Shown one piece after another: positions 46,942 to 56,204 of a stretch of 64,000 nt of DNA (the first letter of the stretch is position 1; the number at the start of each line of letters is the position of its first letter). This DNA is from Sphingopyxis macrogoltabida (lineage in GTDB: Bacteria; Pseudomonadota; Alphaproteobacteria; Sphingomonadales; Sphingomonadaceae), in assembly GCF_001314325.1 (NCBI RefSeq), contig NZ_CP009429.1, positions 868,501 to 932,500 on the forward strand, written 5' to 3'. The notes below the pieces were generated by a model that did no database searches, was not told where the DNA came from, and saw only the letters and a list, made by a program, of their open reading frames with translations. The translations under genes were made by a program, and so were the position numbers.

Positions 46942-49338
46942 ATGAATAACAGGCTCAAGGTCGCGCTCAATTCGGCGACATTCCTGACCGGCTGCATGCT
47001 CACGACGGGGGCTATGGCGCAGGACGCTGGCGCATCTTCTGGGTCCGAAGAGATTGTGGTGACCGCGACCCGGCGCGAAACGACGCTTCAGGACACGCCG
47101 ATCAACATCAGCGCCATTTCCGCCGACATGCTCGAAAAGCAGCGCATCGACGATGTGCGCGATATCGCCGACTTCACGCCGGGGATCACGATCAGCGACA
47201 CCGGCCCGACATCGACCGGCTCGATCGTCCTGCGCGGCATCAGCGCGGACGATACCGGCGACAGCGGCTCGGACGGTGACAATACGCTGGGCATCTATCT
47301 CGGCGAAGTGCCGCTCTATTATGATTTCAAACTGCTCGATCTCGAACGGGTCGAAACGCTGCTCGGGCCGCAGGGCACACTCTATGGCGTCGGCACGCTG
47401 GCCGGTGCGATCCGTTACATTCCGAAGCGCCCGAACCCCGACAGTTTCGAGGCCGAGGTGCATTCGCGCGTCTATGGCAAGGATCATTCGAAGGACGTCG
47501 GCTTTCAGGGCGACTTCATGCTCAACATTCCGCTCGTCCGCGATCATGTCGCGTTCCGCACCGCCTCGGGCTATTATTTCGACCCCGGCTTCATCGACTA
47601 TCCGCTCGTCCTTCGGGAACCCGGCGTGTCGCTGCCGCAGGCGGGCGGCACCGGCAATGCGATCGGCCCCGACTATGCGGCCAATCTGCGCATGGTGAGG
47701 GACGTCAATTTCGAACGCACCTATACGACGCGCAATCAATTGCTTCTTCAGTACAATCCGAACGTCAAAGCCATATTGACCTATGTCTATCAGCAGACAC
47801 GGACGAACGGCCGCCAGGCGAACAGCGCCGGTGTGCTCGGGACCGGCCCCTATGAGAATGGATCACGCTACGTCGAACCGCATCGGCGCCACGCCCATCT
47901 GGTGAGCCTCGAACTCAACGCCAACCTCTGGGACATCGCCGATCTCGTGGCGACGACGGCCTATACCAACCGGAAAGTCCGCGAGGTGAAGGACCAGACC
48001 GACCAGCTACTCGATCTCGAACTCGGCTATGAAGCCTTTCCCGCCTTTTCCGCCTATCTGATCCGCGACAACAATACCGAACAATATAATGACGAAATCC
48101 GGCTGGTCTCCCGTCACGGCGGGCCGTTCAGTTGGACGATCGGCGGTTTCTACAACAAGCAGACTTCATCCTATCCCTATGTCGAAATCGCGCCGGGCCT
48201 CGCCGATTTCTATGGCGTCGGCGACACCAATCCCGACGATATCGAATATGCCAGCATCACCCGCGGCAAGGTGACCGAAAAGGCCGCCTTCGGCGAACTC
48301 ACCTATCAGGTGACGCCGGCGTGGCAGGTGACGGCGGGCGCGCGCTATTTCAAATATAGTTCGCGTCTGGCCGGCGCGATCGTCCTGCCGCTGCTCGGCG
48401 ACCCGCTCGATCCCGACGAGCTGCCGCAGGAAGGCGGGACCGCAGGCAAGTCCGGGTGGGTGTGGAAGTTCAACAGCTCCTACAAGATCGCCCCCGACCT
48501 GATGGTCTATGCGACCTACAGCAAGGGCTATCGTCTCGGCGGTCCGAACTATGTTGCACCCTGTCCGGATCCGGTGCCGCCGGATCAGCAGAACGCCTGC
48601 GCGCTGCCCGACGAACTGCAATATGGACCCGACACGACGAAGAATATCGAGATCGGCCTGCGCGGCGAGCTGTTCGACCGGAAGCTCAATTTCCATTTCG
48701 ACGTCTTCCGCATCAACTGGAGCGGGCTGCAGCTTGGCACCGAGACGACCTATGGCGCGGTCGGCATCACCGGCAACGGCGGCTCGGCGCGTTCGCAGGG
48801 TTTCGAGGCTTCGTTCACCGCGCGCCCGACGCGCGGACTCAGCATTCAGGGGACCTATTCGTACGTCGATGCAAAGCTGACCTCGGACGCGCCGGGGATC
48901 ATCAGTATTCGCACCGTGCCCGGCGATTATTCGTCGCCGGTCGTGGCGCTCGACGCGCTGGCGGGCGACCGCCTGCCCGGGTCGGCCAAAAATGCCGGCA
49001 GCCTCGGCGTGACCTACACAAGGCCGCTCGGCGATGCCGAGCTGATCGCCAACTGGACTGCCGTGTACCGCGGCAATGTCGTCTCGCGCCTCGGTTGGGA
49101 ACGCACTTATGGCGAACTCATCCCCAGCTATGTCACGCATCGCGCGTCGCTTACCTACAGCACGGAGAAATACGATCTGTCGCTGTGGGCGAACAATATC
49201 TTCGACAAATATGCGGTGGTCTCGATCGGCGCCGACCGTTCGCGCATCGGCGTCAACGACGGCTTCGCGGTCCGCTATTATTCGCGCGCGGTGATCAATC
49301 CCAGGACCTTCGGGATCGAAGGCCGGTTCAAATTCTAG
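46942..49338 (+). CDS. TonB-dependent outer membrane receptor
   Basis: This is a 798-residue receptor with a signal peptide ending near GAMAQDA. A TonB-box-like EEIVVTATRRE follows. The plug shows DTPINISAISADML, DFTPGITISDTG, SIVLRGIS, GIYLGEVPLYYDFKL and RVETLLGPQGTLYGVGTLAG. The barrel ends IEGRFKF. The ATG at 46942 fits the signal peptide; an earlier in-frame start at 46924 lacks one. It is downstream of the exported D-aminoacylase and so may bring N-acyl-D-amino-acid compounds or muropeptide fragments into the periplasm. Its stop overlaps the convergent sulfotransferase stop by 4 bases. Confidence 0.94.
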   Translation: MNNRLKVALNSATFLTGCMLTTGAMAQDAGASSGSEEIVVTATRRETTLQDTPINISAISADMLEKQRIDDVRDIADFTPGITISDTGPTSTGSIVLRGISADDTGDSGSDGDNTLGIYLGEVPLYYDFKLLDLERVETLLGPQGTLYGVGTLAGAIRYIPKRPNPDSFEAEVHSRVYGKDHSKDVGFQGDFMLNIPLVRDHVAFRTASGYYFDPGFIDYPLVLREPGVSLPQAGGTGNAIGPDYAANLRMVRDVNFERTYTTRNQLLLQYNPNVKAILTYVYQQTRTNGRQANSAGVLGTGPYENGSRYVEPHRRHAHLVSLELNANLWDIADLVATTAYTNRKVREVKDQTDQLLDLELGYEAFPAFSAYLIRDNNTEQYNDEIRLVSRHGGPFSWTIGGFYNKQTSSYPYVEIAPGLADFYGVGDTNPDDIEYASITRGKVTEKAAFGELTYQVTPAWQVTAGARYFKYSSRLAGAIVLPLLGDPLDPDELPQEGGTAGKSGWVWKFNSSYKIAPDLMVYATYSKGYRLGGPNYVAPCPDPVPPDQQNACALPDELQYGPDTTKNIEIGLRGELFDRKLNFHFDVFRINWSGLQLGTETTYGAVGITGNGGSARSQGFEASFTARPTRGLSIQGTYSYVDAKLTSDAPGIISIRTVPGDYSSPVVALDALAGDRLPGSAKNAGSLGVTYTRPLGDAELIANWTAVYRGNVVSRLGWERTYGELIPSYVTHRASLTYSTEKYDLSLWANNIFDKYAVVSIGADRSRIGVNDGFAVRYYSRAVINPRTFGIEGRFKF

Positions 49339-51050
49339 GCCGAACCGGGCCGGGTCATGCCCAGCGCCGCGTCCTCGATCAGCCGGCGCGCGGCGCCGAG
49401 CGCATCGGCATGGGGACGCCACTGGCCGATCGCGTCGGCGTTCAGCGGCCGCCTGACCTGCGCGGCGCTCGGCGTCGCCACCGCCCCGTCCTGCTCGTGA
49501 AAGCGGAGGCAGTTTTCGTCCCAGTCGAGTTCGCAATGATCGAGTAGCCGGCGCGTCTCGCCGGCCTGGTCGCGGATCAGATCTTCGTAACCGAGTTCGA
49601 GCACCGCACCGGGAAATGCATCGCGCCAGAAGGCGATCAGCCGGTCGAAGCGCAGATAATAGCGGGCGATACCCTCGGGGTCGTAGGAATAATCGTGGAA
49701 TGCCGAGCCGTCGGCGAAGAGGTGCCGGTAATTGCTCCAGATGGTGTCCATCGGGTCGCGGCGCAGGCAGACGATCTTCGCGGCGGGGAACGCTTGCCGG
49801 ATAAAGCCGACATACAGGAAATTGAACGGCAGCTTGTCGACGAAGCGCTGCCCCTCGACGGCCGGCTGTTGCCGGGCACGGGCGAGATAAAAGGCGGCGA
49901 CGTCGCTTGCCGCCTGTCCCCGCGCCGCGGCGATGGTTTCTGCATCGACGACTGTCCGGGTGCGCGTGGCGGCGGCCTGCTTGATGGCGAGCGGCATCGC
50001 GGCAAGCTCGCCCGCCGACCACACCTTGGCGTGCGAGGACAGGATGCGATCGACGAGCGTCGTCCCGGTCCGCGGCATTCCCACGACGAAGATCGGTTGC
50101 GCCGCGGGGTCGCCGCTCCCGCTCAGCGGCGGGCGTCCGGCGAACAGATGCTCGACGGCGTCGAACAGCCGCGCGTCGCGCGCGAAGGTATAGCCGGATC
50201 GCTCCCTTCTTTGCTCGCCGGCCTGCTGAAGGTGCCGCAAGGCCTCGGCCGGCTGCCCGCATTCCTCATATTCCTTGCCGAGCGCGAAGCCGATACGCAG
50301 CCGGTCGTCGGGATTTTGCGCCGCGGCCAGCGCCTGCTCGAGCCGCGCGATATGGTTGCGCTCGGGCGTCTGGCGCCGCAGCCCGGACAGGGCGAAATGC
50401 GCCCGGCCGTCGGTTGGCGCGGCGGCGATGATCGCATCGAAATGCTGTTCTGCTCTATCGGGCTGCCCGGCAAAGCCCAGCTCTACCGCCAGATTGTACC
50501 GGAAATTCCGGTTGTCCGGCGCGTGCGCGACCGCCTGCTTGAAAAGGCGGAGAGCGTCAGCATGCGACCCCAGCCGCGTGTGGACGCAGCCCAGTGTGTC
50601 GAACGTCAGGGCATCCGTGGGCCGCAGCGTTTCGGCGCGGATCGCTGCCTCCCGCGCCTCGCCGTCGCGGCCCGCCGACAGGAGCAGGCGGGCCAGTTGC
50701 GCTTCATATTCGGCGCTCGGTGCGTGCGCGACCGCCGCTTTGATTAGCTCCAGCGCCGCTGCGGTGCGCCCCGTCCCTGCTTCGACGACAGCAAGCAGGA
50801 AATATGCTTCGCCATCCCCGCCGGGCGCAGACTGCAGCGCTGCCGCAACCCGCCTGACCGCTTCGACATTCCCTATCGCCAGCGCCTCGCGACCGGCGCG
50901 GCGCAGATCGGCGGTCGCCCCGGTCACCGAAAGCGCATTCGGGAAAAAGGGCGCATCCTCATCATCCTCGCTGACGAAATGTCGCGCGGCGGACGGGCAG
51001 CTGCGACAATTTTCTTTCGGGTGCGCCGGTCTGTAGAAAATGTCCCGCAT
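49335..51050 (-). CDS. TPR-repeat sulfotransferase
   Basis: This is a 571-residue fusion. Residues about 50-290 are tetratricopeptide repeats (EAYFLLAVVEAGTGRTAAAL, NFRYNLAVELGFAGQPDRAE and others). Residues about 320-570 are a PAPS-dependent sulfotransferase domain. The 5'-phosphosulfate loop is FVVGMPRTGTTLVDRIL and the 3'-phosphate motif is CLRRDPMDTIWSNYRHL. The N-terminus carries ENCRSCP, a CxxC pair. Such proteins are common beside TonB receptors in sphingomonads, but their targets are unknown. The start at 51050 has AAGG upstream. It follows the APC permease by 17 bases on the same strand. Confidence 0.9.
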   Translation of the reverse strand: MRDIFYRPAHPKENCRSCPSAARHFVSEDDEDAPFFPNALSVTGATADLRRAGREALAIGNVEAVRRVAAALQSAPGGDGEAYFLLAVVEAGTGRTAAALELIKAAVAHAPSAEYEAQLARLLLSAGRDGEAREAAIRAETLRPTDALTFDTLGCVHTRLGSHADALRLFKQAVAHAPDNRNFRYNLAVELGFAGQPDRAEQHFDAIIAAAPTDGRAHFALSGLRRQTPERNHIARLEQALAAAQNPDDRLRIGFALGKEYEECGQPAEALRHLQQAGEQRRERSGYTFARDARLFDAVEHLFAGRPPLSGSGDPAAQPIFVVGMPRTGTTLVDRILSSHAKVWSAGELAAMPLAIKQAAATRTRTVVDAETIAAARGQAASDVAAFYLARARQQPAVEGQRFVDKLPFNFLYVGFIRQAFPAAKIVCLRRDPMDTIWSNYRHLFADGSAFHDYSYDPEGIARYYLRFDRLIAFWRDAFPGAVLELGYEDLIRDQAGETRRLLDHCELDWDENCLRFHEQDGAVATPSAAQVRRPLNADAIGQWRPHADALGAARRLIEDAALGMTRPGSA

Positions 51051-51067
51051 GTCGAGCCTTGCGGCGT

Positions 51068-52507
51068 CTATCCCGTCTTCCGGCGGCGCAGGCCATAGAG
51101 CCAGTAAATGCCGCCGCCGATCGCCAGCCAGACGATCAGCCGGATCCACGTATCCTGCGGCAGCGTCCACATCAGATAGATACAGGCGATGACGCTGAGG
51201 ATGGGCGTCAATGGATAGAAGGGCACCCGGAAGGGGCGTGCTACGTCCGGTTCGCGCCGCCGCAGAACGAGGACGCTGGCCGAGACCATCACGAACGCGA
51301 ACAGCGTGCCCATCGAAATCAGCTCGCCGAGCAGGTTGAGCGGCAGCACGCCCGCCGCAAGCGCGGCGACGAGACCGGTAACCAGCGTTCCGGCATAGGG
51401 CACCGAACTGCCGGGTCGTGCGCGCGTGAAGGCTGGCGGCAACAGGCCGTCGCGGCCCATCGCGTAAAAGATCCGCACTTGACCCAGCAGGGTGACGAGG
51501 AGCACCGAAACCAGCCCGGCGATCGCGACGAACCCGACGATCAGCTTGGTCCACGCCAGACCGGGGCCGGCGCTGTTGAGCGCGACATAGATCGGATCGG
51601 CGACATTGAGCAGGCGGTAACTGACCAGCCCGGTGATCACGAGCCCGACGAGGGCATAGAGCAGGGTTGTGACGCCGACCGACGCGAGCAGGGCCTGCGG
51701 AACCGTGCGTTGGGGATTGCGGACGTCCTGCGCCAGCGTCGAAACGGCGTCGAAACCGACATAGGCAAAGAAGAGCACCCCGGCGCCCTGCATCACGCCC
51801 GACCAGCCGAAGCGGCCAAAGACGCCTTCGTTGGCCGGGATGAAGGGCGACCAGTTGGCGGGATCGACGAAGGCGAAACCCGTCGCGACGACGAGCAGCA
51901 TCGCGGCGATCTTCACGACCACGATGAGATTGTTGATCCGGGCCGAAAAGTCGGTGCCGCGCAGCAGCATCGCCATGCAGGCGAGGGTGACCAGCGCCGC
52001 AGGAAGGTCGATGATCGAGCCGGTCGCGACCAGATGACGGTCGGCCGAGATCGAGAAGGGGGCCTGCGAAAAGATCGCCGGAAACACCACTCCGATGTCG
52101 TGCAGCGCTGCCTGGAGATAGGCCGACCACCCGATGGCGACCAGCGCGCCCGCAAACAGATATTCGAGGACGAGGCACCAGGCGACCGCCCACGCCGCGG
52201 CCTCGCCCATCGAGGCGTGCGTATAGGAATAGGCGCTTCCCGCGACCGGCATCATCGCTGCCAACTCGGCATAGCAGAGCCCGGCGAGCAGGCAGACGAC
52301 GCTCGCGATCAGGAACGACAGCGCCACCGCGGGGCCCGAGTGCTGCGCGGCGACGGTGCCGGTGAGAATGAAAATGCCGGCCCCCACGGTGCCGCCAACC
52401 CCGAAACAGACGAGAGCGAACAGGCCGATCTTCGGCGCGAGGGCGTCGCCATTCTCGCGGGTGCTCGCCTGCAGCGCGGCAATGGTCTTGCGGGCGAAAG
52501 GCGTCAT
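51068..52507 (-). CDS. APC-family amino acid permease
   Basis: This is a 479-residue transporter with about 12 transmembrane helices. The first helix motif FGVGGTVGAGIFILTG is the glycine-rich unwound substrate site of the APC superfamily. Others are MMPVAGSAYSYTHASMGE and FFAYVGFDAVSTLAQDVRNP, typical of the cationic amino acid transporter/YfnA group. It likely imports an amino acid; the divergent dgcN-dgcA genes suggest D-glutamate or a related compound. It shares a 202-base regulatory region with dgcN. Confidence 0.92.
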   Translation of the reverse strand: MTPFARKTIAALQASTRENGDALAPKIGLFALVCFGVGGTVGAGIFILTGTVAAQHSGPAVALSFLIASVVCLLAGLCYAELAAMMPVAGSAYSYTHASMGEAAAWAVAWCLVLEYLFAGALVAIGWSAYLQAALHDIGVVFPAIFSQAPFSISADRHLVATGSIIDLPAALVTLACMAMLLRGTDFSARINNLIVVVKIAAMLLVVATGFAFVDPANWSPFIPANEGVFGRFGWSGVMQGAGVLFFAYVGFDAVSTLAQDVRNPQRTVPQALLASVGVTTLLYALVGLVITGLVSYRLLNVADPIYVALNSAGPGLAWTKLIVGFVAIAGLVSVLLVTLLGQVRIFYAMGRDGLLPPAFTRARPGSSVPYAGTLVTGLVAALAAGVLPLNLLGELISMGTLFAFVMVSASVLVLRRREPDVARPFRVPFYPLTPILSVIACIYLMWTLPQDTWIRLIVWLAIGGGIYWLYGLRRRKTG

Positions 52508-52622
52508 GGCCGCCTCCGCGCGCTGGCGGCGGGGCAGGGCGACAGGGCAGGCAGGCTGGCTGGGGGTATGAAGGTTTTCAACCGCTCTCTCCGGATTCGA
52601 TGTTATGTTAGTTTTTTACCGA

Positions 52623-52651
52623 TTGACACGTTAGAGTAATTTTTATTACTA
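52623..52651 (+). promoter_or_regulatory. Predicted promoter of the dgcN operon
   Basis: TTGACA (52623-52628), a 17-base spacer and TTACTA (52646-52651), 58 bases before the dgcN ATG. The -35 is a perfect sigma-70 match. The inverted repeat at 52635-52650 fills the spacer and -10. Confidence 0.55.
52635..52650. promoter_or_regulatory. Operator-like repeat AGTAAT-TTTT-ATTACT
   Basis: This is a perfect 16-base inverted repeat, AGTAAT (52635-52640) and ATTACT (52645-52650), placed between -35 and -10 of the dgcN promoter. It suggests repression. It also lies upstream of the divergent permease gene. Confidence 0.55.
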
Positions 52652-52709
52652 GCAAGCCATTCCAGCGGCGGGCGCGGCTTCGCGTCCATTTTTCAGGAAA
52701 GACGGCCGA

Positions 52710-53720
52710 ATGATCATCCCGGGGAAATATCTGCTGTTTCTGGGCGATGTCGCCGACCGGCTCGATGCGAAGACCGCTTGCGGATTGGTCGATTGGTCGC
52801 GCGAACGCTGCGTGGGGCAGTGGCGCCTGCCGTCCTGCGGCATCGACATGGGCCTCGAGGATATGGACTTTGCGCAGGCGCGGGCCGCCGGAGCCGAGAC
52901 GCTCGTCATCGGTGTGACACCTTTCGGCGGCGCCATCGCGCCGCAATGGATTGCTCCGATCGTCGCCGCGCTCGGCGCCGGTCTCAATATCGCCAGCGGC
53001 ATGCATGTTCGCCTCGGCAGCATTCCCGAAATCGCGGCGGCCGCCCGTGCCTCGGGCGCTTCGCTGTTCGACGTCCGGGATCCCGGACGCAGCTTTCCGG
53101 TGGGTTCGGGCCGCAAACGGTCGGGCCGGCGCATGCTGATGGTCGGCACCGATTGCGCGGTCGGCAAGAAATACAGCGCGCTCGCGATCGCGCGCGACAT
53201 GAAGGCGCACGGCATGAAGGCGACCTTTCGCGCGACGGGCCAGACCGGGATATTGATCGCGGGCGAGGGCGTGCCGATCGACGCGGTCGTGTCCGATTTC
53301 GTCTCCGGAGCCGCCGAAACGCTGTCACCGGACAACGACCGCGGCCATTGGGACGTCATCGAGGGGCAGGGGTCGCTGTTTCACCCGGCCTATGCCGCGG
53401 TGGCGCTCGGCCTGCTGCACGGGTCGCAGCCCGATGCGATCATTCTCTGTCATGCCGAGGGCCGGACGCATGTCGACGGCTATCCCGATTTCCCGCTGCC
53501 CGGGCTTGCCGAGTGCATCGAGGCCAATCTGGGCATGGCGCGGCGGATCAATCCCGCGGTTCGCTGCGCGGGGATCAGCATTAATTGCTCTGCGTTGCCG
53601 GCCGAAGCGCGGGCGGGCCATCTCGCTGCCATTGCGGATCGTTTCGGCCTGCCGTGCTTCGACCCGGTGGCGACGGGACCGGCGGCGCTGATCGCGCATA
53701 TTTCCGCCACCTTCGATTGA
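52710..53720 (+). CDS. dgcN: D-glutamate N-acetyltransferase DgcN (DUF1611)
   Basis: This is a 336-residue DUF1611 family protein. The N-terminal Rossmann-like half holds LVIGVTPFGGAIAP and LNIASGMHVRLG. The P-loop is MLMVGTDCAVGKKYSA (about residues 143-158). The C-terminal half has DVIEGQGSLFHPAY and ILCHAEGRTHVDGYPDFPLP. DgcN proteins are reported to acetylate D-glutamate, the first step of the DgcN-DgcA D-glutamate pathway. AGGAAA lies 9 bases before the ATG. It is followed by dgcA after 19 bases; that pairing makes the function call firm. Confidence 0.9.
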   Translation: MIIPGKYLLFLGDVADRLDAKTACGLVDWSRERCVGQWRLPSCGIDMGLEDMDFAQARAAGAETLVIGVTPFGGAIAPQWIAPIVAALGAGLNIASGMHVRLGSIPEIAAAARASGASLFDVRDPGRSFPVGSGRKRSGRRMLMVGTDCAVGKKYSALAIARDMKAHGMKATFRATGQTGILIAGEGVPIDAVVSDFVSGAAETLSPDNDRGHWDVIEGQGSLFHPAYAAVALGLLHGSQPDAIILCHAEGRTHVDGYPDFPLPGLAECIEANLGMARRINPAVRCAGISINCSALPAEARAGHLAAIADRFGLPCFDPVATGPAALIAHISATFD

Positions 53721-53739
53721 TCGAGGCAAAAGCAGCGTC

Positions 53740-54753
53740 ATGGACATCGCGGTTCGCATCGAAACCTGGCCCCTCGTTCACCCGTTCCGCATCACGGGCT
53801 GGACCTATGAGGCGATCGAGGTCGTCGCCGTGACGCTGCGCGATGGCGACTATCGGGGACGGGGCGAAGCGGCGGGGGTCGACTATCTCGGCGATACGCC
53901 GGCGAGCGTCGCGGCCACGATCGCGTCGATGCAGGACGCTTTCCGTTCGGGCATGGACCGGCAGCGGCTCCAGTCGCTGCTGCAGCCCGGCGGGGCGCGC
54001 AATGCGCTCGACTGCGCGCTGTGGGATCTCGATGCCGCCCGCTCGGGCCGGCCGGTCTGGCAGGAGGCCGGGGTTCGTGCCCCGAAGCCACGTCTGACCA
54101 CATGGACCATCGGTGCCGAGCCGCCCGCGGTCGTGGGCGAACGGGCGAAGGAATATGCCGGTGCGCGCGCGATCAAGCTCAAGCTGATCAGCGACGGGCA
54201 GGATGCCGCCCGTGTCCGCGCGGCAAGAGCGGCGCGTCCCGATATATGGCTGGGCGTCGACGGCAATCAGGGATTTTCGCGCGCAACGCTCGAGCAGATC
54301 ATGCCGGCGCTCGTGGAAGCGCGGGTCGAACTCATCGAGCAGCCGCTGCCGCTCGACCGCGACGCGGATCTCGACGGCTTCGTCTCGCCGATCCCGCTCG
54401 CTGCCGACGAGAGCGCACAGGGGCTGGCGTCGATCGCGACGCTGTCCGGCGCCTTTTCGGTCGTCAACATCAAGCTCGACAAGTGCGGCGGGCTCACCGA
54501 GGCGCTGGAGATGGTCGAAGCCGTCCGGGCGCGGGGGATGCAGGTGATGGTCGGCAACATGCTCGGCACGTCGCTTGCCATGGCGCCCGCCTTCATCGTC
54601 GGCCAGCTTTGCGACATCGTCGACCTCGACGGTCCGTTGCTGCTGTCGCGCGACCGGTCGCCGTCGGTCGAATATCGCGACGGCATGGTCTGGTGTTCCG
54701 AAGACATCTGGGGCGGCGCATGGCGGCCCGCTCATGTTCACGAAAATGGCTAG
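53740..54753 (+). CDS. dgcA: N-acetyl-D-glutamate racemase DgcA (enolase superfamily)
   Basis: This is a 337-residue enolase-superfamily enzyme of the dipeptide-epimerase/DgcA branch. The barrel carries the K-x-K acid/base pair (AIKLKLI), metal ligands in GVDGNQGF, IEQPLP and ADESAQG, and the opposite Lys in NIKLDKCGG, the arrangement of 1,1-proton-transfer racemases. With DgcN it would convert N-acetyl-D-glutamate to N-acetyl-L-glutamate. L-Ala-D/L-Glu epimerase activity is the main alternative. It is second in the dgcN-dgcA-serine hydrolase operon. Confidence 0.9.
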   Translation: MDIAVRIETWPLVHPFRITGWTYEAIEVVAVTLRDGDYRGRGEAAGVDYLGDTPASVAATIASMQDAFRSGMDRQRLQSLLQPGGARNALDCALWDLDAARSGRPVWQEAGVRAPKPRLTTWTIGAEPPAVVGERAKEYAGARAIKLKLISDGQDAARVRAARAARPDIWLGVDGNQGFSRATLEQIMPALVEARVELIEQPLPLDRDADLDGFVSPIPLAADESAQGLASIATLSGAFSVVNIKLDKCGGLTEALEMVEAVRARGMQVMVGNMLGTSLAMAPAFIVGQLCDIVDLDGPLLLSRDRSPSVEYRDGMVWCSEDIWGGAWRPAHVHENG

Positions 54754-54790
54754 CTGCATCGACGGCAAGCAGGATGGAAGGGGAGAGAGA

Positions 54791-56182
54791 ATGCTCGAAC
54801 GGACGAAGATCTTTTTTGCCGCGGCGCTGGTTTGCGTCGCCGCACCGGCGCTTGCCGCACCCGACCCCGACACGTTCCGGAAACAGGTCGATACATTCGT
54901 CGAGCAGGAAATGCGCAGCGAGAAAATCCCCGGCGTCTCGGTCGCGGTGGTGCACAAGGGCGAGATCGTCCTCGCCAAGGGCTATGGCCTCGCCAACGTC
55001 GAACATAATATCGCCGTCACCCCGCAGACGATCTTCCAGTCGGGATCGGTGGGCAAGATGTTCACCGCAGCGGCGGTGATGCGGCAGGTCGAACAGGGGA
55101 AAATGAGCCTCGACGATCCGCTCACCAAATATGTTCCCGATGCGCCGGCAAGCTGGCGTCCGATCACGATCCGCCAGCTCCTCACCCACACGTCGGGTAT
55201 CCCCAATGTCGGCGAAGATTTCGATTTCAAGCGCAGCTACACCGACGACGAGTTGATCAAGAGCTTCGCGGTGCTGCCGCTCAGCTTTCAGCCCGGCGCG
55301 CGCTACAGTTACAGCAACAGCGGCTATGTCTTGCTCGGCATCGTCATCGAACGGGCGACGGGCCGCTTCTACGGCGATATTCTGAGGACCGACATTTTCG
55401 AGCCGCTCGGCATGAAGACCGCGCGCGTGATCAGCGACCGCGACATCGTGCCCAATCGCGCGGCGGGATATGAGGTCGTCGACGGCGCGCTCAAGAATCA
55501 GGATTTCGTCTCGGTAAAGATGAACACCACCGCCGATGGTTCGCTCTACTTCTCGCTCGACGATCTGATTGCGTGGAACCGCGGGGTAGAGCAGGGCAAG
55601 GTGTTGAGCGCTGCGAGCTGGAAGCAGGTCTACACCCCGGTCCGGCTGAACAGCGGCAAGACCTATCCCTATGGCTTCGGCTGGGATGTCGACATGGCCG
55701 GCGGCAAGCCGCGCCTTCACCATGGCGGCTCGTGGCAGGGTTTCCGTTCCTATTATTCGCGCTATCTGGGCGACGATCTGGCGATCATCTTCCTCGCCAA
55801 TTCGGCAGAGGCCAACACCGAAACCTTCGTCGACGGGGTGGCGAAGCTCTGGGATCCCGCGCTCGTCGCCGTGCCGCGTCCCAAACCCGAACCGGAGGTC
55901 GCGCGCAAGGTGACGGCGCTGATCGAAGCCGCGCGTGCCGGCCGCCTTCGTGCCGAGGACGTGCCGCTCGCGCCCGCCAATTTCATTCCCACCCAAGCTC
56001 CCTATTTCGTCAAGGACCTGCAGGAACTCGGCGCGCTGACGAAGCTGGAGCTTGTCGAGCGCAGCGAGGCGGGGGACGACGTGAATTACGTCTTCAAGGC
56101 AAGCTTCGGCGATCGCCTCGTGCGGGTCTATTATTCGGTGGCGCCGGGCGATCAGGCCTCCAACTTCTTCCTCTCCCTGTAA
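54791..56182 (+). CDS. Exported serine hydrolase, class C beta-lactamase/DD-peptidase fold
   Basis: This is a 463-residue protein with a signal peptide (hydrophobic run ending AAPALAAPD). The catalytic S-x-x-K is in FQSGSVGKMF, the Y-x-N motif is in YSYSNSGY, and the third motif is HHGGSWQG, as in class C beta-lactamases, EstB esterases and D-aminopeptidases. A C-terminal extension of about 100 residues follows. The ATG at 54791 has GGGAGAGAG before it. Linked to dgcN-dgcA (37 bases), it may release D-amino acids from peptides or peptidoglycan fragments; a resistance role is not implied. Confidence 0.88.
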   Translation: MLERTKIFFAAALVCVAAPALAAPDPDTFRKQVDTFVEQEMRSEKIPGVSVAVVHKGEIVLAKGYGLANVEHNIAVTPQTIFQSGSVGKMFTAAAVMRQVEQGKMSLDDPLTKYVPDAPASWRPITIRQLLTHTSGIPNVGEDFDFKRSYTDDELIKSFAVLPLSFQPGARYSYSNSGYVLLGIVIERATGRFYGDILRTDIFEPLGMKTARVISDRDIVPNRAAGYEVVDGALKNQDFVSVKMNTTADGSLYFSLDDLIAWNRGVEQGKVLSAASWKQVYTPVRLNSGKTYPYGFGWDVDMAGGKPRLHHGGSWQGFRSYYSRYLGDDLAIIFLANSAEANTETFVDGVAKLWDPALVAVPRPKPEPEVARKVTALIEAARAGRLRAEDVPLAPANFIPTQAPYFVKDLQELGALTKLELVERSEAGDDVNYVFKASFGDRLVRVYYSVAPGDQASNFFLSL

Positions 56183-56204
56183 GCCTGAAGCAGGAGCGAC
56201 ACGC

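Noticed and set aside
54791..56182. Beta-lactam resistance for the class C-type serine hydrolase
   Set aside because: Same fold is used by esterases and D-aminopeptidases; operon link to dgcN-dgcA favours D-amino-acid metabolism, and no ampR-type regulator is adjacent.
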